Origin: Ga0077527 sp021300125
GTDB taxonomy: Bacteria > Pseudomonadota > Gammaproteobacteria > Burkholderiales > SG8-41
DNA: 27,644 nucleotides
Assembly: GCA_046339595.1 (NCBI GenBank)
Contig: JBKDUF010000076.1
Coordinates: 1 to 27,644 of the forward strand
Direction: 5' to 3'
Below are positions 7,822 through 14,162 of this stretch, piece by piece. The position numbers and the translations under genes are program-made. Within the stretch, counting starts at the first letter, position 1; every line of letters begins with the position of its first letter. Below the pieces are notes generated by a model, which saw nothing but the letters and a program-made list of their open reading frames with translations, was not told where the DNA came from and searched no databases.

Positions 7822-8892
7822 ATGAGCGACCTGCAGATCGCGCTGGCAATACTCGGTGCCGTGGTGATCGCCGCGGTCTATGCCTACAACGCCTGGCAGG
7901 AGCGCAAGCTGCGGCGCCGGCTCGAGCAGGCCTTCGCAGGGCAGCACGAGGATGTGCTGCTCAAGCGTGGCGGTGACTCCGCTGCGCCGGCGCCCCGGAT
8001 CGAGCCGCGCATTGGCGGCGAACCCGCTGCGGTTACGGCGCCCATCCCGGCGGCCGGTTCCGAGCTGCTGCCGGACGGTGCCGATGGCATGATTGAATGT
8101 GTTGCTGCCATCGAATGCCGGCAGGCACCGGGTGAGGCTGCGTTGCGTGAACTGCAGCAGGCGATCGCGGTGTTCGGCAAGCCGGCCCGGCTTTACGGCG
8201 AGGATCCGGCGGCCGGCGGCTGGCGGGTGCTGGGCCGCGATGCCAAGGGCTCGCATCAGCGGTTGCAGGCGGGTCTGCAGCTGGCCAACCGCTCGGGTCC
8301 GCTGCACGCGCCGCAGCTCAACGGCTTCTGCGATGCGCTGCGTGCCTGGTGTGCACGGTATGATGCGCCACTTGAGCTGCCGGACACCGCGGAAACCCTG
8401 AAAGCGGCGCAGGCGCTCGACGCCTTCTGCGGGGAGACCGATGTTGCGATCGGCCTCAATATCGTGGCACTGCCGGGTGGCGCCTTCAGCGGGGGGGAAG
8501 TGTGCGAGGCGGCCGTGCTGGAAGGTCTTGCGCTGGAGCCCGACGGGGTATTCCACCGTTGCGATGCCGCCGGCGATACCCTGTTCACACTTGAAAACCA
8601 GCAGCCCCAGCCTTTTGTGGCCGGTGCGGTTGAATCCCTGCAGACCCCGGGTCTTACCCTGCTGCTGGACCTGCCGCGGGTGGCCGATGCGGAAGCCGTG
8701 CTGGATGAGATGGCCGCAAGCGGCAGCCGCATTGCAGAAGCGCTGGGCGGCCTGCTGGTGGACGACAACCGCGTGCCGCTGCAGGCTGCTGGCCTGGCAC
8801 GGATCAAGTCCCAGCTGCGCGAAATTCAGGCGGCAATGGCGGCGCGTCACATTCCCGCGGGCTGCGCCCGCGCGCGCCGACTGTTTGCATGA
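7822..8892 (+). CDS. zipA: ZipA-like FtsZ-binding cell division protein
   Basis: This 356-residue protein has one N-terminal membrane segment (about 4-22, IALAILGAVVIAAVYAY), a basic stretch (QERKLRRRLEQ), a short Pro/Ala-rich linker (about 50-88) and a ZipA C-terminal-type domain (about 207-340). The last domain contains DTLFTLENQQPQPF, TPGLTLLLDLPR and GGLLVDDNRVPL, which parallel the same positions in E. coli ZipA. ZipA tethers FtsZ to the inner membrane. The region 90-203 looks like a degenerate first copy of the same fold, so the soluble part may be a tandem. The linker is much shorter than the long Pro/Gln-rich linker of E. coli ZipA. Its ATG lies 8 bases after smc, and its stop overlaps the ligA start. 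Function in this organism is inferred from family and context. Confidence 0.85.
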   Translation: MSDLQIALAILGAVVIAAVYAYNAWQERKLRRRLEQAFAGQHEDVLLKRGGDSAAPAPRIEPRIGGEPAAVTAPIPAAGSELLPDGADGMIECVAAIECRQAPGEAALRELQQAIAVFGKPARLYGEDPAAGGWRVLGRDAKGSHQRLQAGLQLANRSGPLHAPQLNGFCDALRAWCARYDAPLELPDTAETLKAAQALDAFCGETDVAIGLNIVALPGGAFSGGEVCEAAVLEGLALEPDGVFHRCDAAGDTLFTLENQQPQPFVAGAVESLQTPGLTLLLDLPRVADAEAVLDEMAASGSRIAEALGGLLVDDNRVPLQAAGLARIKSQLREIQAAMAARHIPAGCARARRLFA

Positions 8893-10964
8893 CCGCGGCT
8901 GTTCCGCGTGCGCGGGCGGCCGAGCTTCGCGCGCTGATCGAGCATCACAACCACCGCTACTACGTCCTCGATGATCCGACGATCAGCGATGCTGAATTCG
9001 ACCGCCTGTTCCGCGAACTGCAGGAACTGGAAGCCCGCCACCCTGAGCTGATCAGTCCGGATTCACCGACCCAGCGAGTCGGCGGGGCGCCGGCTGCGGC
9101 TTTTGACGCGGTGACACACAGCCAGCCGATGCTGTCGCTGAGCAACGCCTTTGATGAAGGCGAAGTCGAAGCCTTTGACCGCCGCGTGCGCGACCTGCTG
9201 GGCGTTGAAGGCGTGGAGTACGCGGTGGAGCCGAAGTTCGACGGACTGGCGGTCAGCCTGCGCTACGAGAGGGGGCTGCTCGTGTCCGGTGCCACGCGCG
9301 GCGACGGTTACACCGGGGAGGACGTCACGGCCAATCTGCGCACGGTGCCTTCGCTGCCGTTGCGTCTTCCCGCAGATTGCCCGCCCTTGCTCGAGGTGCG
9401 GGGCGAGGTGCTGATGCTGCGCGCCGATTTCGAGCGCCTCAACCGCCAGCAAGAGACGCTGGGCGGCAAGCTCTTCGCCAACCCGCGCAATGCCGCCGCG
9501 GGTTCGCTGCGCCAGCTTGATCCTGCCATCACGGCGCAGCGCCGCCTGACCTTCTATGCCTATGGCCTGGTCAGCGAGGGTCTTGATTGGCCGCTCGAAA
9601 CGCATCATCAAGTAATTGATTTTATTATGAAAATTAATTTCAAGGTGGCGCCTGAATGCAGTGTTGTCGCGGGTGTCGGCGGTTTGCTTCAGTACTACCG
9701 GTACATCGGCGGCCTGCGTGCTTCGCTGCCGTATGACATCGATGGCGTCGTCTACAAGGTCAACAGCCTCTCGGCGCAGCGCACACTCGGCTTCGTCTCG
9801 AGGGCCCCACGTTTCGCGCTGGCCCACAAGTTTCCTGCGGAAGAGGCCACCAGCGTCGTACTTGACATTGACATACAGGTTGGTCGTACCGGCGCGCTGA
9901 CGCCGGTGGCGAGGCTCGCCCCGGTGTTTGTTGGGGGCGTCACGGTGACCAATGCCACGCTGCACAATATCGACCAGGTGCGCAGCAAGGATGTGCACAT
10001 CGGCGACAGCGTGGTGGTGCGCCGGGCTGGTGACGTGATTCCCGAGGTGGTTCGGGTATTGCAAGAGCTGCGGCCGTCGGGTGCGCGGCGCTTCGAAATG
10101 CCGGGGTCGTGTCCGGTATGCCAGTCGCGGGTCGAACGCATCGAAAGCGAATCCGCCTACCGCTGCACCGGTGGCCTGTACTGCGCGGCGCAGCGCAAGC
10201 AGGCGCTGCTGCATTTTGCTTCCCGGCGCGCGATGGACATCGAGGGCCTGGGCGAGAAACTGGTGGACCAGCTCGTCGACAGGGACCTGGTGCGCACGCC
10301 TGCCGATCTCTACCGGCTGGACGCGGCGCAGCTAGCGGGCCTGGAGCGCATGGCGGAAAAATCGTCGCAGAACGTGATCGAGGCGATCGGGCGCAGCCGG
10401 AAAACCACTCTGGCGCGTTTCGTGTATGCGCTGGGCATCTATCATGTCGGCGAAGAGGTGGCCCGCATCATCGCGCGTCACTTCGGCGATCTCGAAGTCC
10501 TGCTGGCTGCGAACTGGGCCGAGCTGATTGACGAAAAAGAGCGGGTGCAGAAGGAAAACAACCGCCGTCGCAGCAAAGGGCTGGAACCGGAGGAGCCGCT
10601 GCTTGCCGGTGTAGGTCCCGAAATCATGCAGAGCATCGCCAATTTCCTGGGCCAGGCCCACAATCGCGAGGTCATCACCCGGCTGGTCGAACTGGGAGTC
10701 AGTCCGCGTGCGGAGGTCGTGTCCGCCGGGAGCGGCAGGCTTTCGGGAAAAACACTGGTGCTGACGGGCACGCTGCCCGGTATGGGGCGTGATGAAGCCA
10801 AGGCAAGGATCGAGGCTGCCGGTGGCAAGGTCAGCGGCAGCGTGTCGAAAAAAACCGATTACGTGGTGGCCGGGACCGACGCCGGCAGCAAACTCGACAA
10901 GGCACAGGCGCTGGGTGTGCCGGTGATTGACGAAGCCGGGCTTTTGGCGCTGCTCGGCAAATGA
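8889..10964 (+). CDS. ligA: LigA, NAD+-dependent DNA ligase
   Basis: This 691-residue protein seals nicks in replication and repair using NAD+. Domains in order are Ia (HNHRYYVLDDPTISDAEFDRL, near 20-40), adenylation (active-site K116 in EPKFDG), OB fold (about 315-400), a zinc finger with four cysteines (C408, C411, C426, C432), helix-hairpin-helix repeats (about 440-600) and a C-terminal BRCT (about 618-691, GKTLVLTGTLPGMGRDEAKARI). A charged insert of ~25 residues (EKERVQKENNRRR and on) lies within the HhH region, which I recall as common in betaproteobacterial ligases. The ATG at 8889 overlaps the zipA stop by four bases (ATGA), suggesting translational coupling. A short AT-rich patch (9606-9645) stands out in base use from the rest of the gene. 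Confidence 0.98.
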   Translation: MTAAVPRARAAELRALIEHHNHRYYVLDDPTISDAEFDRLFRELQELEARHPELISPDSPTQRVGGAPAAAFDAVTHSQPMLSLSNAFDEGEVEAFDRRVRDLLGVEGVEYAVEPKFDGLAVSLRYERGLLVSGATRGDGYTGEDVTANLRTVPSLPLRLPADCPPLLEVRGEVLMLRADFERLNRQQETLGGKLFANPRNAAAGSLRQLDPAITAQRRLTFYAYGLVSEGLDWPLETHHQVIDFIMKINFKVAPECSVVAGVGGLLQYYRYIGGLRASLPYDIDGVVYKVNSLSAQRTLGFVSRAPRFALAHKFPAEEATSVVLDIDIQVGRTGALTPVARLAPVFVGGVTVTNATLHNIDQVRSKDVHIGDSVVVRRAGDVIPEVVRVLQELRPSGARRFEMPGSCPVCQSRVERIESESAYRCTGGLYCAAQRKQALLHFASRRAMDIEGLGEKLVDQLVDRDLVRTPADLYRLDAAQLAGLERMAEKSSQNVIEAIGRSRKTTLARFVYALGIYHVGEEVARIIARHFGDLEVLLAANWAELIDEKERVQKENNRRRSKGLEPEEPLLAGVGPEIMQSIANFLGQAHNREVITRLVELGVSPRAEVVSAGSGRLSGKTLVLTGTLPGMGRDEAKARIEAAGGKVSGSVSKKTDYVVAGTDAGSKLDKAQALGVPVIDEAGLLALLGK

Positions 10965-10980
10965 TGATTGGGGAGTTCAA

Positions 10981-11883
10981 ATGGCCATCAACGCAAGCCT
11001 GAAAGCTTCTTCCAGGACTTCCGTCCGCAAAGCCGTGTTTCCCGTCGCGGGACTGGGCACACGATTCCTGCCGGCGACCAAGGCCAGCCCGAAGGAGATG
11101 CTGCCGGTTGTCGACAAGCCGCTGATCCAGTACGCGGTCGAGGAAGCGGTGGCTGCCGGGGTCGAGGAGCTGATTTTTGTGACCGGCCGCGGCAAGCGCG
11201 CGATCGAAGACCACTTTGACCAGGCCTTCGAGCTCGAACATGCGCTGCAGCGCGGCGGCAGGACTGCGCTGCTGGAACAGGTGCGCGGCATCCTGCCGGG
11301 CAATGTCAGCTGCATTTTCGTGCGCCAGTCGGAACCGCTGGGGCTCGGCCACGCCGTGCTGTGCGCGCGCCCCGCGGTCGGCAACGAGTCCTTTGCGGTG
11401 CTGCTGGCGGACGATTTGATCAGCGCCAGGGTTCCGGTGCTGGCGCAGATGGAACGGCTGCACCGCCGGGAACGCTGTTCAGTGGTGGCGGTGGCACGGG
11501 TGCCGCGCGCTGAAATTTACCGCTATGGGGTGGTCGCGTTGCCCAGGGGGGCGCGCGCACCCCATGCCATTACCGGCATCGTCGAAAAACCCCCGGCGGC
11601 CGAGGCGCCTTCGACGCTCGGCGTTGTTGGACGTTACATTCTGACTCCCGAGATCTTCGATGAGCTCGCCGGCGCTACCGCGGGTCGTGGCGGCGAAATC
11701 CAGCTGACCGATGCCATTGCCCGGCTGCTTGAAAATCAGACTGTTCTGGCGCATGAATTTGAAGGCCGTCGCTACGATTGCGGCAGCAAGCTGGGCTACC
11801 TCGAAGCCAATGTCGAGCTGGGTCTGCGCCACCCCGAAATCGGCAGGGATTTCCGTCGCTACCTGCGCAGGCTTGGCGGTTGA
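10981..11883 (+). CDS. galU: GalU, UTP-glucose-1-phosphate uridylyltransferase
   Basis: This 300-residue protein makes UDP-glucose from UTP and glucose 1-phosphate, a precursor for surface polysaccharides and related glycans. It has the bacterial GalU nucleotide-binding loop GLGTRFLPATKASPKEM (24-40), then DKPLIQYAVEEA, the LGLGHAVLCAR segment, a VGRYILTPEIFD stretch and GGEIQLTDAI. I chose ATG 10981 because GGGGAG lies just upstream; the reading frame extends 18 codons further back, overlapping ligA, but that part is not GalU-like. It follows ligA after 16 bases. The next gene, dsrE, begins 54 bases later with a possible promoter of its own. Confidence 0.96.
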   Translation: MAINASLKASSRTSVRKAVFPVAGLGTRFLPATKASPKEMLPVVDKPLIQYAVEEAVAAGVEELIFVTGRGKRAIEDHFDQAFELEHALQRGGRTALLEQVRGILPGNVSCIFVRQSEPLGLGHAVLCARPAVGNESFAVLLADDLISARVPVLAQMERLHRRERCSVVAVARVPRAEIYRYGVVALPRGARAPHAITGIVEKPPAAEAPSTLGVVGRYILTPEIFDELAGATAGRGGEIQLTDAIARLLENQTVLAHEFEGRRYDCGSKLGYLEANVELGLRHPEIGRDFRRYLRRLGG

Positions 11884-11907
11884 GCGCTGCACGCTGCGTG
11901 CTAACAT
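11880..11907 (+). promoter_or_regulatory. Candidate promoter of the dsrE-hpt-mtnP-def operon
   Basis: TTGAGC (11880-11885) and TAACAT (11902-11907) are spaced by 16 bases and could be -35 and -10 elements. The spacer holds a perfect inverted repeat, GCACG-CTG-CGTGC (11889-11901). A start near 11914 would give a leader of about 24 bases to ATG 11938. The -35 overlaps the galU stop. Matches are moderate, so this is only a candidate. Confidence 0.35.
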
Positions 11908-11937
11908 TCGCGCTGCTTTGCAATGGAATCTTTGACG

Positions 11938-12306
11938 ATGGCCCGCAGGCTCATGATCGTGATGGCGAATACCGACCCGGCGCGGGCCGCCGAGCTTGGC
12001 GCCCCGTTTTTCCAGGCCACGGTTGCCGCGGCGATGGACTATCACGTTGAACTGGTGTTTACCGGCAGTGCCGGGCAGCTTGCAAAGAAGGGGGTCGCCG
12101 AGAACCTGTTCGTCAAGCAAGGTGCAAGCAAGAGTGTCTATGACTTCATCCGCGACGCCCACGAGGCTGGCGTCAAGTTCAAGGTCTGCACCCCGACACT
12201 GGAGCTTTGGGGTGATGACCTGATCCCTGAGGTGACGGAAATTGTCGGCGGTGCCTACATCATCGAACAGGCCATGGACGACGAAGTCGTCACCTTTACC
12301 TATTGA
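11938..12306 (+). CDS. DsrE/DsrF-like family protein
   Basis: This 122-residue protein has the small alpha/beta DsrE-like fold: a first strand RRLMIVMANTD, then APFFQATVAAAMDYHVELVFTG, VYDFIRDAHEAGVKFKVCTP and a closing AYIIEQAMDDEVVTFTY. Members that act as sulfur carriers use a conserved cysteine. Here there is a single cysteine, in KVCTPTLELW, about residue 84. No dsrF, dsrH or tusA is adjacent, so a role in sulfur oxidation is not supported and the function is unknown. ATG 11938 is preferred over ATG 11923 because the MARRLMIVM start fits the family and GGAA lies ten bases upstream. It is the first gene of an overlapping set with hpt, mtnP and def; its stop overlaps the hpt start. Confidence 0.82.
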   Translation: MARRLMIVMANTDPARAAELGAPFFQATVAAAMDYHVELVFTGSAGQLAKKGVAENLFVKQGASKSVYDFIRDAHEAGVKFKVCTPTLELWGDDLIPEVTEIVGGAYIIEQAMDDEVVTFTY

Positions 12307-12866
12307 ACACCGACACCAGCATCGCTGCCGCACATTCCGTGCTGGGGCAGTCCGAACAACTGCTTGATGCGGAGGCCGTCGTGGCCGCGCTCGGTCGGGT
12401 TGCCGCGGGCATCAACCACGCACTGCACACGGAAACCGTGCGCCCGCTTGCGCTGGTGCTGATGCGCGGCGGGCTGGTGTTCGCGGGCCAGTTGCTGACC
12501 CGGATCGAAGTGCCGGTGGACATCGATTATGTCGATGCATCGCGTTATGGCGGGGCCACCCGGGGCGGCGAGATCCTGTGGCGGACGCCGGTGCCCGCCT
12601 CGGTGGCGGGGCGCACCGTACTGATCGTCGATGATGTGCTTGACGAGGGCATTACGCTGGCTGCGGTAAAGGCTGCGGTCCTCTCCGCCGGTGCGCATCG
12701 GGCCCTGATCGCCGTGTTCGCCGAGAAACGGCTGGCCCGGCCCAAGCCCGTGGCTGCGGATTTCTGCGGGGTCACGCTGCCGGACCGCTATGTCTTCGGC
12801 TACGGCATGGACGTCAAGGGGTTGTGGCGCAATCTGCCTGCGGTGTACGCACTGCGCGAATCATGA
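12303..12866 (+). CDS. hpt: Hypoxanthine-guanine phosphoribosyltransferase
   Basis: This 187-residue type I phosphoribosyltransferase carries the PRPP-binding motif VLIVDDVLDEGITL (106-119), an LMRGGLVFAGQLL segment (53-65) and the C-terminal FGYGMDVKGLWRNLPAVYAL typical of hypoxanthine/guanine enzymes. It would convert hypoxanthine or guanine plus PRPP to IMP or GMP. The flexible active-site loop reads ASRYGGATRGGE (79-90), where the E. coli/human type has Ser-Ser-Tyr-Gly, marking a divergent subfamily. The start is TTG 12303, overlapping the dsrE stop as TTGA. No ribosome binding site is evident, which fits translational coupling. Its stop overlaps the start of the phosphorylase gene, whose likely product hypoxanthine is this enzyme's substrate. 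Confidence 0.9.
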   Translation: MNTDTSIAAAHSVLGQSEQLLDAEAVVAALGRVAAGINHALHTETVRPLALVLMRGGLVFAGQLLTRIEVPVDIDYVDASRYGGATRGGEILWRTPVPASVAGRTVLIVDDVLDEGITLAAVKAAVLSAGAHRALIAVFAEKRLARPKPVAADFCGVTLPDRYVFGYGMDVKGLWRNLPAVYALRES

Positions 12867-13627
12867 GTTCACCAGCCAAGGTCCTCGGTGTGATCGGCGG
12901 CAGCGGTCTTTGCAGCCTTGGGTCACTCGCGGTTGAGGAGACGCTGGTGATGTCTACGCCTTACGGCTCCCCCTCGGCACCTCTGCTGCGCGGACATCTG
13001 GGCGGCCTGCGCCTGCTTTTCCTGCCGCGCCATGGCCCGGACCATGCCATCGCGCCCCATCGCATCAATTACCGCGCAAACCTCTGGGCCCTGCGCGAGG
13101 CTGGCGTGCGCGAAGTGGTCGCCGTGTCCACCGTGGGCGGCATTGCCCCCGGCATGGCGGCCGGCAGCCTGGTCCTGCCCGACCAGATCATTGACTATAC
13201 CTGGGGCAGGGAGTCGAGCTTTTTCGATGGCATCAACGCACCGCTGCAGCATGTGGATTTCACCCGGCCATTCAGTGCGGCGCTGGGTTTGCGGTTGCGC
13301 AAGGCCGCGGCAACTGCGGGTGTCGCGCTGCTGGAGGGGGGCATTTACGGTGCGACCCAGGGTCCGAGGCTGGAGACTGCGGCCGAGATCCGGCGCATGG
13401 CGCATGATGGCGCCGATCTCGTGGGCATGACCGGCATGCCGGAGGCAGTGCTTGCGCGTGAACTGGGCCTTGAATACGCGATGCTGGCGGCGGTGGTCAA
13501 CCCCGCGGCCGGATGCGGTGACAACCAGGATGGCATCTCCATGGAGCGGATCCGCGAGGTCTCGGCGCAGGTGATGCGCGATGTGGTCAGTCTGCTGGCG
13601 ATGATGGGGGCGGACGATGGCGGTTAG
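12863..13627 (+). CDS. mtnP: S-methyl-5'-thioinosine (or thioadenosine) phosphorylase
   Basis: This 254-residue protein is a purine nucleoside phosphorylase-fold enzyme of the MTAP/MTIP group. Visible motifs are IGGSGL (11-16), LPRHG (54-58), phosphate/ribose-site VGGIAPG (91-97), TQGPRLET (165-172), GMTGMPEA (188-195) and VVNPAAG (211-217). The sequence around GMTGMPEAVLARELGLEYA strongly resembles the Pseudomonas aeruginosa enzyme known to prefer methylthioinosine, so MTI phosphorylase is the best guess. MTIP releases hypoxanthine, which fits the hpt neighbour. Substrate choice (MTI versus MTA) cannot be settled by eye. I chose ATG 12863, which overlaps the hpt stop (ATGA), over an upstream in-frame start inside hpt. 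The 3' end overlaps def by 11 bases. Confidence 0.88.
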   Translation: MSSPAKVLGVIGGSGLCSLGSLAVEETLVMSTPYGSPSAPLLRGHLGGLRLLFLPRHGPDHAIAPHRINYRANLWALREAGVREVVAVSTVGGIAPGMAAGSLVLPDQIIDYTWGRESSFFDGINAPLQHVDFTRPFSAALGLRLRKAAATAGVALLEGGIYGATQGPRLETAAEIRRMAHDGADLVGMTGMPEAVLARELGLEYAMLAAVVNPAAGCGDNQDGISMERIREVSAQVMRDVVSLLAMMGADDGG

Positions 13628-14150
13628 GCCCGTGCTGCGCATGGGGGATCCGCGGCTGCTGCAGGTATCGAGGCCGGTTGATCGCTTCGGCTCTCCCGAG
13701 CTGGACGATCTGCTGCGCGACATGGAAGACACCATGCGTGCGCTCGATGGCGCGGGTCTCGCCGCGCCGCAGATCGGCGTTGCGCTGCGCGTGGTGATTT
13801 TCGGATTCAGTGCCAGTCCGCGATATCCCGAAGCTGAACCTGTTCCCTACACGGTGCTGGTCAACCCCGCGCTTGAGGCGCTGTCCGACGAGCTCGAGGA
13901 GGGTTGGGAGGGATGCCTGTCGGTGCCTGGTCTTCGCGGCTGGGTGCCTCGGCTGAGGCGCCTGCGTTACCGCGGTTTTGACGCCCGCGGACAGCTCATC
14001 GACCGGACCGTCGAGGGCTTTCACGCGCGCGTGGTACAGCACGAATGCGACCATCTCGACGGCATTCTTTACCCGATGCGGGTCCGTGATTTCACCCGTT
14101 TCGGGTTCACTGAAGAGCTGTTTCCCGGCCAGGCAGTCGCGGACGACTGA
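13617..14150 (+). CDS. def: Peptide deformylase (probably a second, non-fmt-linked copy)
   Basis: This 177-residue metalloenzyme removes the N-formyl group from nascent proteins. All three family motifs are intact: GAGLAAPQIG (45-54), EGCLSVPG (98-105, metal ligand C100) and QHECDHLDG (141-149, ligands H142 and H146, catalytic E143). It is not next to fmt, where the housekeeping def usually sits. The Arg-rich WVPRLRRLRYRGFDARGQ segment and the C-terminal FTRFGFTEELFPGQ tail resemble the second deformylase of betaproteobacteria. This paralogue reading is an inference. The ATG at 13617 overlaps the phosphorylase gene by 11 bases. The gene ends 12 bases before the convergent glnD stop, leaving no room for a separate terminator. 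Confidence 0.93.
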   Translation: MAVRPVLRMGDPRLLQVSRPVDRFGSPELDDLLRDMEDTMRALDGAGLAAPQIGVALRVVIFGFSASPRYPEAEPVPYTVLVNPALEALSDELEEGWEGCLSVPGLRGWVPRLRRLRYRGFDARGQLIDRTVEGFHARVVQHECDHLDGILYPMRVRDFTRFGFTEELFPGQAVADD

Positions 14151-14162
14151 GTCCTGCGGTGC

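Noticed and set aside
5534..7849. A 771-codon open frame antisense to smc
   Set aside because: It is the complement of an intact, motif-complete smc. Its Leu/Gln/Arg-rich content simply mirrors the coiled-coil codons of a GC-rich gene.
10530..10610. Charged insert in the LigA helix-hairpin-helix region as a novel domain
   Set aside because: A short Lys/Glu/Arg-rich insert at this place is, to my knowledge, common in betaproteobacterial LigA and is not a domain.
11938..12306. DsrE gene as a marker of dissimilatory sulfur oxidation
   Set aside because: No dsrF, dsrH, dsrAB, tusA or rhodanese gene is nearby, and the single cysteine alone does not establish sulfur-carrier activity.
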